Positions 1 to 8,123 of a stretch of DNA of 64,000 nt are shown piece by piece. Made by a program: the position numbers and the translations under genes. The notes beneath the pieces were generated by a model that did not search any database, had not been told where the DNA came from, and saw nothing but the letters and a program-made list of their open reading frames with translations. Positions within the stretch are counted from its first letter, which is position 1; each line of letters begins with the position of its first letter. Origin of the DNA: Terriglobales bacterium (GTDB lineage: Bacteria > Acidobacteriota > Terriglobia > Terriglobales > Acidobacteriaceae); NCBI GenBank assembly GCA_025451215.1, contig JANWKU010000181.1, positions 1 to 64,000 of the forward strand. The letters are read 5' to 3'.

Positions 1-2
1 AT

Positions 3-80
3 TCCTCTCGGAATCCTGATGGGGAAGCCCGCACGAAGGTGCCGATTCATCGCTTACCTTCTTCACTCCCGCTGCTGTAA
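3..80 (+). CDS. possible 3' end of an upstream gene (partial)
   Basis: One frame is open from the window edge to a TAA at 78-80 and reads as 25 residues ending in LPSSLPLL. It could be the tail of a gene that starts outside the window. Nothing in it is recognisable. The TAA is followed at once by the GTG of the next open frame, so coupling to the AMIN-domain gene is conceivable. Low confidence. Confidence 0.2.
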   Translation, partial: SSRNPDGEARTKVPIHRLPSSLPLL

Positions 81-113
81 GTGATATCGTTTTTACGTTA
101 CTTCCTCTCAGCA

Positions 114-1502
114 ATGAAGTTCTTCTCGCATTCGATTTATCGAAAAGCACACGTATTGCTGTGCGGCCTCGTGTTCTGCGCTTGCGCGCCTGCCGCCTCC
201 GCCGCGAATCACACTGCCAACGTGCAGTCCGTCCGCTTGGTTCCTGATGAACATGGCGCGACCGTTGAAATTCAGGCCGACCAGCCGATTACTCCGCAGA
301 TCACGCCACTGGACTTACCACACCGCCTGGTGATTGATTTGCCCTACGCCGTCACATCGCATCAGGGCAAGAGCGAAGCTTCACACGTCAAACAAATCAC
401 GGACATTCGTTTTGGCCAATACACCGTCAAGCCCCCTGTGGTGCGTATTGTGGTGGATCTCACCGAGGCGGGGACTTATCGAGTGGAATCCAACGGACAC
501 ATGCTGCTGGTGCATCTTTTGACCGACGACCATGCGCCGCCCGCCGTGCCTTCGTTAGCGCGGGAAGAACAGCCTGCGGCAGTGCCCGTTACTTCGGCGA
601 ACTCCGGCGGCGTCATGATGGATGCGGCACGCCCGGCGGCAGGTTCCGCGATCACAGCCGGTTCGGAGACAGCCATTCTGCATCTCTCTCGTGGCGGTGA
701 AGTGAAGGTCTGCGCAGGGACGACGATCTCGGTGACTTCGTCGAAGAGCGGAGAGGAATTAATGCTCGGCGTGAGCACCGGCGCAATCGAAGGCCATTAT
801 TCACTGGGAGCGGCAGCGGATTCCGTGGTAACGCCCGATTTTCGCCTGGTACTCGCCGGGCCGGGAGAATTCGACTACGCCATGAGCGTGAACGCGCACG
901 GCGATACCTGCATTCGCACCATGCCCGGCAACACGGCTCCGCTTACGGTTTCCGAACTCATCGGCGATGGTAACTACCGCGTGCGCCCCGACGAGCAGGT
1001 CGTGTTCCACTCCGGCCAACTTACCAACCGCGATAACGACGCTACGATGAACTGCGGCTGCTCGGAGCCGCGACGGGAAACACTGCGCGCCTCGGAAGCG
1101 CCGCAGCAAGTCACCGCCCCTGTCAATGATGCCGCGTTGCCCTCCGCTGTTCGTGTGGCACCACAGGGAACGAACTCATCAGGGTCAGCCGCAAATGCGG
1201 CAAATAATCCCGCCGGGGAGCCAACCACCTCCGCGGAAGCGGCGGCCCCGGCGCCAACTGGAGCAAATGACGTGCACGTTCAGGTGGAAGCGCCACTGGT
1301 TTTTCAGGGCCGCGCCACCCCCGCACCTCAAGCAGGAGCCGCGCCAGAACGCGAAGTGGCTTCATTGCCTGCGGCATCGCCTGCAACCCAGCCAGCCACG
1401 CCTCCTAATTTGCCAGCCACGGTAGCGTTACCTCCTGCCAAGAAAGAACACCGGGGATTTTTCGGCGGCATCGGACACTTTTTCAAGTCGCTCTTCGGCT
1501 AA
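114..1502 (+). CDS. secreted AMIN-domain protein with FecR-like region
   Basis: About 462 residues. The ATG at 114 gives a clean Sec signal peptide: a basic start, then a hydrophobic stretch ending in CAPAASA. The frame is also open from a GTG at 81, which directly follows a TAA; neither start has a good ribosome site. Residues about 35-115 resemble the AMIN domain (VRLVPDEHGATVEIQADQP and HRLVIDLPYAV), a beta-rich module that targets periplasmic and secretin proteins to the envelope. Residues about 165-290 (GGEVKVCAGTTISVTSS) look like a FecR-type beta domain. A long Ala/Pro/Thr-rich linker follows, and the protein ends in KKEHRGFFGGIGHFFKSLFG, a basic amphipathic tail. No catalytic motif is visible. 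I infer an envelope structural or binding protein; the real partner is unknown. Confidence 0.75.
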   Translation: MKFFSHSIYRKAHVLLCGLVFCACAPAASAANHTANVQSVRLVPDEHGATVEIQADQPITPQITPLDLPHRLVIDLPYAVTSHQGKSEASHVKQITDIRFGQYTVKPPVVRIVVDLTEAGTYRVESNGHMLLVHLLTDDHAPPAVPSLAREEQPAAVPVTSANSGGVMMDAARPAAGSAITAGSETAILHLSRGGEVKVCAGTTISVTSSKSGEELMLGVSTGAIEGHYSLGAAADSVVTPDFRLVLAGPGEFDYAMSVNAHGDTCIRTMPGNTAPLTVSELIGDGNYRVRPDEQVVFHSGQLTNRDNDATMNCGCSEPRRETLRASEAPQQVTAPVNDAALPSAVRVAPQGTNSSGSAANAANNPAGEPTTSAEAAAPAPTGANDVHVQVEAPLVFQGRATPAPQAGAAPEREVASLPAASPATQPATPPNLPATVALPPAKKEHRGFFGGIGHFFKSLFG

Positions 1503-1699
1503 ACCGCTAACCATCCGGCCATAAACTGAAATCCTTACTGCCCGGCCAGAATCCTTCAGATTTCAATTCTTCCGTGCCTTGCCGGAAATAGCAGATATCC
1601 ATTTTTGAATGGCCGGTGTCTAAATTTTGTATCGGCTTACTTTTTGCGCCGGAAGCTTGCGCCAGAACGAAATTGCAGCCTGAATTAAGGAGCGCGCCC

Positions 1700-2530
1700 A
1701 TGACCGCGACCGAGGAACCGCCAGTACCGCCCACTCTGTTCGCAGCAGGTGATCGCTCTTATCGGATGCGCCCCCGGAACTTTGCCGCCTCGTTCGGGAT
1801 GGAAGCGCTCGTCATCGCTACGCTCGTCGTCATCGCGATGCATCCACCGAAGGTCCACAAGCCCGGTTTGCCAGTAGTCTTTCAAAATCTGAGTTCCATT
1901 ACCTGGCCACTGGTGATGCAGAAGCCGGGCGGCCATGGCGCGGGCGGCACACACGAAAAACTGCAGGCCAGCCAAGGTGTTCTTCCGCCGATGAATATGA
2001 ATGAACAACTGACGCCACCAGAGGTTGTTCTCAGCAATTCCAACCCTGTGCTGCCCATGCCACCGAGCATTCTGGCCACTTCCACGGTAAAGATGCCGGA
2101 CCTTGGCGCTTTAGGCGATCCGCAGTCGGCCTCCGCTATACCCTCCAACGGAACCGGAGGACCGGGCGGAATCGGGAGTAATTGCTGTAACGGGGTGGGA
2201 AACCATAACGGCCCCGGCTTCGGCGACGATCAGGGCTATGCTTACAGTCCCGGGCGCAACGGAGTGACACAACCGCGCGTTCTGTACGATCCCGATCCAG
2301 ATTATTCGGAGGAAGCCCGGCGGGCCAAGTTCCAGGGCTCTGTGATCCTGGCTATGGTCGTCGGCGCGGATGGCAAAACACGAAACCTTCAAGTGCAACG
2401 CTCAGTGGGAATGGGGCTGGATGAAAAAGCTATGGCAGCCGTGAAGCAGTGGCGTTTTCAACCCGCGACTCTGGATGGACGACCCGTCGCGGTACGCATC
2501 AGTGTAGAGGTCAGCTTCCGCTTGTTTTGA
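1700..2530 (+). CDS. TonB-like energy transducer family protein
   Basis: 276 residues from the ATG at 1700, which has AAGGAG nine bases upstream; an in-frame GTG at 1616 has no such site. A single membrane segment (EALVIATLVVIAMH) sits near residues 33-50. A Gly/Asn-rich periplasmic stretch (about 150-185) contains GTGGPGGIGSNCCNG. The last 85 residues match the TonB C-terminal fold: DPDYSEEARRAKFQGSVILA, then DGKTRNLQVQRSVGMGLDEK and KQWRFQPATLDGRPV. Such proteins link the inner membrane to outer-membrane receptors. No ExbB/ExbD lies nearby, so it either uses a shared motor or has a structural role. Family is confident, substrate unknown. Confidence 0.85.
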   Translation: MTATEEPPVPPTLFAAGDRSYRMRPRNFAASFGMEALVIATLVVIAMHPPKVHKPGLPVVFQNLSSITWPLVMQKPGGHGAGGTHEKLQASQGVLPPMNMNEQLTPPEVVLSNSNPVLPMPPSILATSTVKMPDLGALGDPQSASAIPSNGTGGPGGIGSNCCNGVGNHNGPGFGDDQGYAYSPGRNGVTQPRVLYDPDPDYSEEARRAKFQGSVILAMVVGADGKTRNLQVQRSVGMGLDEKAMAAVKQWRFQPATLDGRPVAVRISVEVSFRLF

Positions 2531-2546
2531 ATCATCAGAAAGAAAA

Positions 2547-2570
2547 GACTCCCGGCCTTCGCCGGGAGTC
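2547..2570 (-). terminator. intrinsic terminator hairpin between convergent genes
   Basis: A perfect 10-bp stem (GACTCCCGGC / GCCGGGAGTC) with a four-base loop lies between the converging TonB-like and YtxH genes. On the minus strand it is followed by TTTTCTTTCT, so it fits best as the terminator of the YtxH gene. On the plus strand the downstream bases are not a U run. Confidence 0.8.
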
Positions 2571-2586
2571 TAATTCGGATTCCAAC

Positions 2587-2877
2587 TTACCGCCGAATGC
2601 CCTTTGTGAGAGGCGTAACACGCTCGCGCAGATCATCAGCGAGACCGCTGCCGCGTTCTATGACGTCCTCGGCAACATCTCGAACTTCATCTTTCCAGTC
2701 GTCAATCGTGGAACGCGCATCCTGGTATTTGCGCAGCAATTCTTTGCGCATCTTCTTACCCGCTTTGGGGGCAAATAAAAGTCCGACCAGGGCGCCCGCT
2801 CCCAATCCAATCAAAAGAAACGTAATTGCTGTTCCCGCGCCTCCGCCTTCAGAAGCTTCGTAATTTCCAGAACGCAT
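2587..2877 (-). CDS. YtxH-domain membrane-anchored protein
   Basis: 96 residues. One membrane helix (TAITFLLIGLGAGALVGLLF, residues about 17-36) is followed by FAPKAGKKMRKELLRK, the hallmark of the YtxH family, and then a charged helical tail (DWKDEVRDVAEDVIERGSGLADDLRERV) that probably forms a coiled coil. YtxH proteins are small, often stress-induced, and of unclear function; the helix suggests an inner-membrane anchor with a cytoplasmic tail. AAGGA lies about nine bases before the ATG. Converges on the TonB-like gene and ends at a strong hairpin terminator. Confidence 0.85.
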   Translation of the reverse strand: MRSGNYEASEGGGAGTAITFLLIGLGAGALVGLLFAPKAGKKMRKELLRKYQDARSTIDDWKDEVRDVAEDVIERGSGLADDLRERVTPLTKGIRR

Positions 2878-3122
2878 ATATTTGGTCCTTTCCCGTCGTA
2901 TTCCTCAACTTGGATTCCGTCCAGCTCATTCTAGCTGTCTGGCCTATACGGCTACAGCAAGCATTTTTGTCAGGGCCAAGAAGGGCAGCTCACACAATTC
3001 CCAAACTGGCCCAAGCCCGTGTAAAATAACCCTTTAGTTCCCGCATGCGCGGAAAATGTGGCCCGCCGCCCTTCCGCTAATTTGCCTGCAACCGTATTCG
3101 AAATAAAGGAGATTGACCCAGC

Positions 3123-3683
3123 ATGTCTATTCCCGCGACCCAGCTTCGCCCCGGCATGATCATCAAGCACAACAACGACCTGCATTCGGTATTCAGCGTC
3201 GAGCACCGGACGCCGGGCAATCTTCGCGCCTTCATCCAGGCAAAACTTCGCAACCTGCGCACCGGCGCTATGTTCGAGCACCGCTTCCGCTCCCCTGATC
3301 CCATTGAGAAGATCACTGTGGACGAAGTGGACATGGAGTATCTGTACACAGATGGCGACGGTTACTACTTTATGAACACCGAGAATTTCGAACAAACGCA
3401 TTTGACGCGCGAGATTCTTGGGGACGCTGTGGACTACCTGATTTCCAATTTGCAGATCAAGGTGGAATTTTTTGATGGCAAGGCCGTGGGCGTGGAACTT
3501 CCGCAGACGGTGATTCTCACCGTGCTCGAAACCGAGCCGGGGCTTAAGAGCGCAACCGCCTCCAGCGTCACCAAGCCCGCGAAGACGGAAACTGGATTGA
3601 TGGTGCAGGTGCCGCCATTCATCAACGAAGGCGAGAAAATTAAAGTGGACACCGCCGAAGGCGCGTACCTGTCGAGAGCCTGA
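3123..3683 (+). CDS. efp: elongation factor P
   Basis: 186 residues, the normal EF-P length, with all three beta domains: the N-terminal KOW-like domain (about 1-65), the central OB domain (MEYLYTDGDGYYFMNTENFE, 66-130) and the C-terminal OB domain ending VPPFINEGEKIKVDTAEGAY. EF-P binds between the ribosomal P and E sites and relieves stalling at polyproline. AAAGGAG lies at good distance before the ATG. Unusual feature: the domain I loop reads RTPGNLRAF, so the position that is Lys34 in E. coli (modified by EpmA/EpmB) or Arg32 in Pseudomonas is Asn33 here. Known lysyl or rhamnosyl modification cannot occur at an Asn. No modifying enzyme gene is seen in the window. Confidence 0.97.
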   Translation: MSIPATQLRPGMIIKHNNDLHSVFSVEHRTPGNLRAFIQAKLRNLRTGAMFEHRFRSPDPIEKITVDEVDMEYLYTDGDGYYFMNTENFEQTHLTREILGDAVDYLISNLQIKVEFFDGKAVGVELPQTVILTVLETEPGLKSATASSVTKPAKTETGLMVQVPPFINEGEKIKVDTAEGAYLSRA

Positions 3684-3690
3684 TTTACTT

Positions 3691-3870
3691 TGTCATCCTG
3701 AGCGAAAATAGGACGAGTCGCGTAGCGAATCGCCCTATGAAGTCGAAGGATCCCTAGCTTAAGAACGGTCGAGTTGTAACAAGCAATTGTTGAGCAATGC
3801 TAGTATGCAGGGATTCTTCGGCTGCGAATCAGGTTCGTGAATGAACCTGATTACTCCGCTCAGAATGACA
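3691..3870. repeat. MITE-like element with TGTCATYCTGAGCG inverted ends
   Basis: The gap between efp and the acylphosphatase gene is almost wholly a 180-bp element. It begins TGTCATCCTGAGCG (3691-3704) and ends in the inverted copy CGCTCAGAATGACA (3857-3870), 13 of 14 bases matching. Internally, GAAGGATCCCT and AGGGATTCTTC also pair loosely, and TCAGGTTCGTGAATGAACCTGA (3829-3850) forms a small hairpin. It has no coding capacity. The same core recurs at 46882, 57635, 60288 and inside dnaG. Confidence 0.75.
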
Positions 3871-3889
3871 AGAATAGGTGTACGCAATC

Positions 3890-4189
3890 ATGACGTCCAC
3901 TGAAAAACCTATCCAAGCGCGCCGCTTCGTAGTCCGCGGACGCGTGCAGGGCGTAGGCTTCCGCTGGTTCGTGGAGCGCGAAGCGCACACGCTGGGAATC
4001 GCCGGATGGGTGCGCAACAACAGTGATAGCACGGTAGAAATTCTGGCAATGGGAAGCCGTGAGCAGCTCAGCGGCTTGCGTTCACGTTTGCAGCAAGGTC
4101 CGCGCGCGGCCCGGGTGGATGACGTCGCTGAATCCGAAGCAACGCCGGTGGATGGCCTGACTACATTTCGCATTGAAGGAGCCTGGTGA
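3890..4189 (+). CDS. acyP: acylphosphatase
   Basis: 99 residues from the ATG at 3890 (a GTG at 3878 would add four). It has the full acylphosphatase signature: RGRVQGVGFRWFVEREA with the phosphate-binding loop and catalytic Arg, and GWVRNNSDSTVEI with the catalytic Asn. The enzyme hydrolyses carboxyl-phosphate bonds such as acetyl phosphate and 1,3-bisphosphoglycerate in the cytoplasm. Its TGA is immediately followed by the ATG of apt, so the two are almost certainly co-transcribed and translationally coupled. Confidence 0.95.
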   Translation: MTSTEKPIQARRFVVRGRVQGVGFRWFVEREAHTLGIAGWVRNNSDSTVEILAMGSREQLSGLRSRLQQGPRAARVDDVAESEATPVDGLTTFRIEGAW

Positions 4190-4741
4190 ATGGTTACGAG
4201 TCAGAAGGCGGCGGTAAATAGTGAGTCCCTGAAAGCGCTCATCCGCGAAGTTCCCGATTTCCCCAAAAAAGGCATCCTCTTTTACGACATCACCACGCTC
4301 CTCAAAGACAAGCGCGGCCTCGCCACGCTCATAGACGCGCTGGCGCAAAATTACATTGGCCAGAACATTGATTTGGTATTGGGAATGGAAGCCCGCGGTT
4401 TTATTTTCGCGCCCGCACTCGCCTACCGCCTGAACGCCGGATTCATTCCCGTGCGCAAGCCAGGAAAACTCCCTGCCGAAACAACGAAGTATGACTACGC
4501 TTTGGAATACGGAACGAACACCCTTGAAATCCACAAGGATGCGATCAAAAAAGGCCAACGAGTTTTAATCGTGGATGATCTGCTGGCGACCGGCGGAACC
4601 GCTGAAGCCACGGCGAAACTCGCCGCATCACTCGGTGCGGAAATTGTGGGACTTAGCTTTGTGGTGGAGTTGGAATTTCTGAACGGTCGGGACAAGCTGA
4701 AGTCTTACGACGTGTTTTCATTGCTGCGCTACGACAAGTAG
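4190..4741 (+). CDS. apt: adenine phosphoribosyltransferase
   Basis: 183 residues. Converts adenine and PRPP to AMP and pyrophosphate in purine salvage. Diagnostic segments: [18 protein letters not shown] near the N-terminus, the flexible-loop region [10 protein letters not shown], and the PRPP-binding motif [16 protein letters not shown] (about 127-142). Length and motif order are typical of the Apt family. Start follows the acylphosphatase stop with no gap (TGAATG); GAAGGAG lies just upstream inside that gene. Confidence 0.97.
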   Translation: MVTSQKAAVNSESLKALIREVPDFPKKGILFYDITTLLKDKRGLATLIDALAQNYIGQNIDLVLGMEARGFIFAPALAYRLNAGFIPVRKPGKLPAETTKYDYALEYGTNTLEIHKDAIKKGQRVLIVDDLLATGGTAEATAKLAASLGAEIVGLSFVVELEFLNGRDKLKSYDVFSLLRYDK

Positions 4742-4761
4742 GCCGATTTAAGGCACAGCTA

Positions 4762-4995
4762 TTATTTCAGGAGTTGCGCAATTCCCATGGCGATTGCCGT
4801 CCAGCCAGCCGCACTGGCTCCCAGCAACGTGATGAGGCCCAAGGCCTTGTCGCGATTCAAACGCCGATGAGAGTGCGGTTTGGCAAGACCTTCCGCAGCA
4901 GATGGTGAAATCACCCCCAACCGCATAAAAAACTTCAAATCCGGCTCGCCGAAATCAGAGATAGTTAGGGGATTGATGACGTGGTCGTTCATCAT
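4762..4995 (-). CDS. small single-pass membrane protein, unknown function
   Basis: 77 residues. The first 50 are soluble (FGEPDLKFFMRLGVISPSAAEG, then a basic HSHRRLNRDK segment); residues about 52-75 form one hydrophobic helix (ALGLITLLGASAAGWTAIAMG). GAGGTAG precedes the tandem ATG ATG start. The positive-inside rule predicts a cytoplasmic N-terminus. I do not recognise the family. It converges on apt with about 20 bp between. Confidence 0.65.
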   Translation of the reverse strand: MMNDHVINPLTISDFGEPDLKFFMRLGVISPSAAEGLAKPHSHRRLNRDKALGLITLLGASAAGWTAIAMGIAQLLK

Positions 4996-5243
4996 TTTGC
5001 TACCTCAGTTATTTATACCCGCAAACTTCGTGCCAATCGCTTGCTTGGATGCAAACCCCTGATAAGCCGCAACATTCAGCTCCATGTCTGAATTTGAGAA
5101 ATCAAGGCACGTAAAAACTTCATGCAATTTTTATTCAGTGAAAATTCGCGCATACAGTTTTATGTGTATACGCCAAAAATTGCAAATCAAAATGCACTAC
5201 TGAGTTTTTCGCGTCTCGAAAGATCGAGCATGACGGGTTGAGA

Positions 5244-6554
5244 CTAGCCTCTAATAAGCTGAGAAATTTTCAGCGGGGACTGCGGCAAGTACTGCGCCAC
5301 CAGCATGGCTACAATGATCGCCGTGATGGCAAATGTAATGATCCATGCGCAGGCCTGATACCCACGCGAGTTTGCATATTTCCCCATCAACTCTGACTTG
5401 CTCACAAGCTGCAGCACGAATACAAGCACGACCGGTAAAAGCACTCCATTGAGCACCTGCGAAAATACTGCCACCCTGACCGGATTCAGTTGAGGGAAAA
5501 GAATAATCAGCGCGCCCCCCGCAACCAGCGCGGTATAGAGTCCATAGAAAACCCGGGCCTCACCGATTTTTTTATTCAAGCCCGACTCAAACCCCATCGC
5601 CTCGCAAACTGTATATGCCGTGGAAAGCGGCAGTATGGAAGCCGCGAACAGTGAGGCATTCAACAAGCCCACCGCGAACAGGATGAAGGCATAGTCACCG
5701 CCCAGCGGCTTCAATGATTGCGCCGCGTCGGCCGCGTCCGCGATCCTGAATTGACCATGGAGATTCAAAGTGGCCGAGCACGCTACGATAATGAAACCGG
5801 CGATGAAAACGGAAAATATGGATCCCACGATCGCGTCGGCTTGCATATACTTCAGTCCACTCTTGCCGCTACCTTTTTCCGCCACGGACGCCTGCAAATA
5901 AAATTGCTGCCACGGAGCAATGGTGGCGCCGATGATTCCCGCCGCGGCGTATAAATACTCCGAGCTCTTGAACTCCCGCCACGAAGGCACGCGCACCACC
6001 TGCCTCGCCACCTCTGCCCAATCCGGCTTGGCCAGGAAAGCGGTGATGATGTAAGCGATGTACAGGAACGAAAGAACCAGGAAAACCTTTTCCAGTTTTT
6101 TATAATCGCCGAATACCACCAGCGCCCACACCAGAGCAGCCGCGATAGGGACCGAAATGAATTTGCTCACCGAAAACAACTGCATACTCGTCGCGACCCC
6201 GGCGAATTCGGAGATCACGTCAAACAGGTTGCACATTACCAACCCGACCAGCACAAAAAATGTAATGCGCAGGCCGTAGTGTTCGCGAATCAGTTCGCTC
6301 AAGCCCTTCCCCGTGATCACACCCATGCGCGCGGCGATCTCCTGCGCAAAGGTCAGCGCAATGGCTACAGGGATGATGGTCCACAGGATTGAATATCCGA
6401 ATTGAGCGCCAGTGGAGGCGTAGGTGTAGATTCCGCCGGCGTCGTTATCGACGTTGGCGGTAATGAATCCCGGCCCAAGGATTGAGAGGATGAACAAAAA
6501 CCGGGTCAGCCAGTAGCGGAAGTTGCGGAACCGTCGCACGCCTGCCACCTGCAT
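5244..6554 (-). CDS. Nramp-family divalent metal transporter, atypical metal site
   Basis: 436 residues with 11 or so hydrophobic helices, the size and fold of Nramp transporters (proton-coupled Mn2+/Fe2+ uptake at the inner membrane). The helix 1 region GPGFITANVDNDAGG aligns with the canonical GPxxxxxxxxxDPGN, but the motif reads DAGG: Asp38 is kept and the metal-binding Asn becomes Gly41. In helix 6 the canonical MPHN reads APWQQ (213-217), so the sulfur ligand Met is Ala213. In known Nramps that Met selects transition metals over Mg2+/Ca2+, and the Nramp-related Mg2+ transporters (NRMT) lack it. I therefore infer altered selectivity, perhaps Mg2+ or broad. Monocistronic; no ribosome site is obvious before the ATG. 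Confidence 0.85.
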   Translation of the reverse strand: MQVAGVRRFRNFRYWLTRFLFILSILGPGFITANVDNDAGGIYTYASTGAQFGYSILWTIIPVAIALTFAQEIAARMGVITGKGLSELIREHYGLRITFFVLVGLVMCNLFDVISEFAGVATSMQLFSVSKFISVPIAAALVWALVVFGDYKKLEKVFLVLSFLYIAYIITAFLAKPDWAEVARQVVRVPSWREFKSSEYLYAAAGIIGATIAPWQQFYLQASVAEKGSGKSGLKYMQADAIVGSIFSVFIAGFIIVACSATLNLHGQFRIADAADAAQSLKPLGGDYAFILFAVGLLNASLFAASILPLSTAYTVCEAMGFESGLNKKIGEARVFYGLYTALVAGGALIILFPQLNPVRVAVFSQVLNGVLLPVVLVFVLQLVSKSELMGKYANSRGYQACAWIITFAITAIIVAMLVAQYLPQSPLKISQLIRG

Positions 6555-6854
6555 CCGAATTGGAAAAAGTTTGCATCGGTCTGAGATACCGCTTCATTTT
6601 CATTTCGCAGTTTCAGATTAACAGATTTGTTTTAAGGCAGGCCCACGAAGGTCGAGGATTCCCTGGTAACGGCCCCGTAGAAATACTTGAATGGGCACCC
6701 CTGTACTCCAGAAACCGTTGCCCCTGCAACCCGCAATTGGAAGACAGCATCCTTTTACGCTGCAAGACAACGTCTTAAGCGGAGACACAGGCGACACCAA
6801 CTCCGCTGCACACTTCAGTCTTCAAGTACTGTGAAATCGTTTCAGGAGGCGAGC
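6555..6854. other. 300-bp intergenic region upstream of two divergent genes
   Basis: Separates the Nramp-like gene (leftward) from the GlsB/YeaQ-type gene (rightward) and must carry both promoters. Apart from the AGGAGG at 6844-6849 serving the rightward gene I find no convincing hexamers, operator or riboswitch. Short open frames here overlap each other and lack ribosome sites. Confidence 0.4.
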
Positions 6855-7100
6855 ATGTTCTTTGTCTACATCATCATCGTAGGTTTAATTGCCGGCTGGG
6901 CCGCGGGAAAGCTCATGAAGGGTTCCGGGTACGGCGTGGCCATGGACATCGTGCTGGGTATTCTCGGCGCCATCATTGGCGGCTGGGTGTTGCGCTTGCT
7001 CGGCGTTTACACATCGGGAGGAATTATCTCCAGCATTCTCGTGGCGATCCTGGGCGCGGTCATTCTGGTATTGCTTGCCCGTTTGATCAAACGAGCGTGA
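6855..7100 (+). CDS. GlsB/YeaQ/YmgE-family small membrane protein
   Basis: 81 residues, three hydrophobic helices. FFVYIIIVGLIAGWAAGKLM followed by GYGVAMDIVLGILGAIIGGW is the standard pattern of the transglycosylase-associated (GlsB/YeaQ/YmgE) family, small inner-membrane proteins linked to stress responses in several bacteria. The ATG at 6855 is preceded by AGGAGG at ideal spacing; the frame is open further upstream but without support. Appears monocistronic. Confidence 0.9.
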   Translation: MFFVYIIIVGLIAGWAAGKLMKGSGYGVAMDIVLGILGAIIGGWVLRLLGVYTSGGIISSILVAILGAVILVLLARLIKRA

Positions 7101-7122
7101 AAAGATGATCCTTAAACGAGAA

Positions 7123-7172
7123 GGCGGAACCGATGAGCGCGATTTCGTGATCGCTCAAAATACAGTTCCGCC
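7123..7172. terminator. nested hairpin between convergent genes
   Basis: An outer perfect 8-bp stem (GGCGGAAC at 7123-7130, GTTCCGCC at 7165-7172) encloses an inner pairing (GAGCG 7135-7139 with CGCTC 7152-7156). It sits between the rightward GlsB-type gene and the leftward VOC gene. There is no strong U run on either side, so termination is plausible but not certain. Confidence 0.4.
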
Positions 7173-7196
7173 CTCGCGCCTACCAAAGCCGCTTGG

Positions 7197-7610
7197 TTAG
7201 CCGGCTTGCTCGCAGTTAATCATCCATGGAATGCCGAAGCGGTCTTCGAACATCGCGAAACCGGGCGACCAGAATGTTTTCCCGAAGGGCATGGAGATAT
7301 TCCCTTTTTCCGATAATGTTTCGAAGAGTTTCTTGCCTTCGGCCACATTCTTCACAGAGATGCATACCTGAAAGCCCTGCGGTTTGCTGAAACGGTCCGG
7401 AGGCGCGTCGGTACCCATTAGCACCTGATCACCGATCTTCATAGTCACGTGCATGACTTTGTTGCGCCACTCCGCCGGCATTTGCTGCGACCCGTCCGGC
7501 GCAGAGTCGAATCGGAAGAGTCCCTCAATCTTTCCTCCCAGGCATTTCTCATAGAACTTAAACGCTTCTTCGCATTGACCACTGAAATGAAGATGAGTAT
7601 TCAACTGCAT
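7197..7610 (-). CDS. VOC/PhnB-like glyoxalase-fold protein
   Basis: 137 residues. MQLNTHLHFSGQCEEAFKFY and the late motif FGIPWMINCEQ are typical of the PhnB-like branch of the vicinal oxygen chelate superfamily (beta-alpha-beta-beta-beta fold). Substrate unknown. AAGGAG lies before the ATG at 7610; the frame runs open upstream but overlaps the preceding DGPF gene. Last gene of the leftward run linked to the ECF42 sigma factor, 25 bp behind the DGPF gene at 7636, so probably co-transcribed with it. Confidence 0.88.
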   Translation of the reverse strand: MQLNTHLHFSGQCEEAFKFYEKCLGGKIEGLFRFDSAPDGSQQMPAEWRNKVMHVTMKIGDQVLMGTDAPPDRFSKPQGFQVCISVKNVAEGKKLFETLSEKGNISMPFGKTFWSPGFAMFEDRFGIPWMINCEQAG

Positions 7611-7635
7611 GGCATTTCTCCTTGAATTTTGAACG

Positions 7636-8052
7636 TTATATTTCTTTCCAATTTCTTTTCGTGCAATCTGGAGAGGCCCCATTCTCAGGGGCGCCAAACA
7701 TCGGCCGTATCTCCAACTCGCCTTCGTAGGATGGCCCGAGAATATCGGCATGGATCTGCATGAATTCTCGTCCCATGCGAACAGCCTCTTCTTTCGATTG
7801 CAGATTAAAGATCGCGTAGCCGCCGACCAGCTCTTTGGTTTCAGCGAAAGGACCGTCAATCACGGACGTCTTTCCTTTTGCCGCGCGAATGCGCGTTCCC
7901 TGTGAACTCGGCAGCAGTCCGCCGGCAGTCACCATTAAGCCTTCGTGGTTCGCCTTTTCGGCAAGTCTGGCGACTGCCGCCATCAGCTGCGGATTGGGAG
8001 GAGCGCCGGCTTCAGAATCGTTGGTTGCTTTGACTAACATCATGAATTGCAT
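7636..8052 (-). CDS. DGPF/YCII-related protein
   Basis: 138 residues. The N-terminal MQFMMLVKATNDSEAG and the central VIDGPFAETKELVGGYAIF identify the DGPF (YCII-related) family, small ferredoxin-like-fold proteins encoded next to ECF42 sigma factors. The biochemical role is unknown. Start chosen at the ATG at 8052, which has GAGGT upstream. A TGTCGA-N15-TCGA promoter-like site lies 46 bp before the start, so direct ECF42 control is likely. Confidence 0.9.
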   Translation of the reverse strand: MQFMMLVKATNDSEAGAPPNPQLMAAVARLAEKANHEGLMVTAGGLLPSSQGTRIRAAKGKTSVIDGPFAETKELVGGYAIFNLQSKEEAVRMGREFMQIHADILGPSYEGELEIRPMFGAPENGASPDCTKRNWKEI

Positions 8053-8097
8053 TTTTGTGACCTCGTAATTTCTGTTGAATTGTTCTGCAACTGTAAG

Positions 8098-8122
8098 TCG
8101 AGTGAGAGTCGGCAATTCGACA
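8098..8122 (-). promoter_or_regulatory. predicted ECF42 promoter (TGTCGA-N15-TCGA)
   Basis: Read on the minus strand: TGTCGA, 15 bases, TCGACTTAC, 46 bp upstream of the DGPF gene start at 8052. The same arrangement occurs upstream of two other genes of the cluster (8630-8655, 11230-11255). As I recall, TGTCGA at -35 with CGA at -10 is the published ECF42 pattern. Confidence 0.65.
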
Positions 8123-8123
8123 T

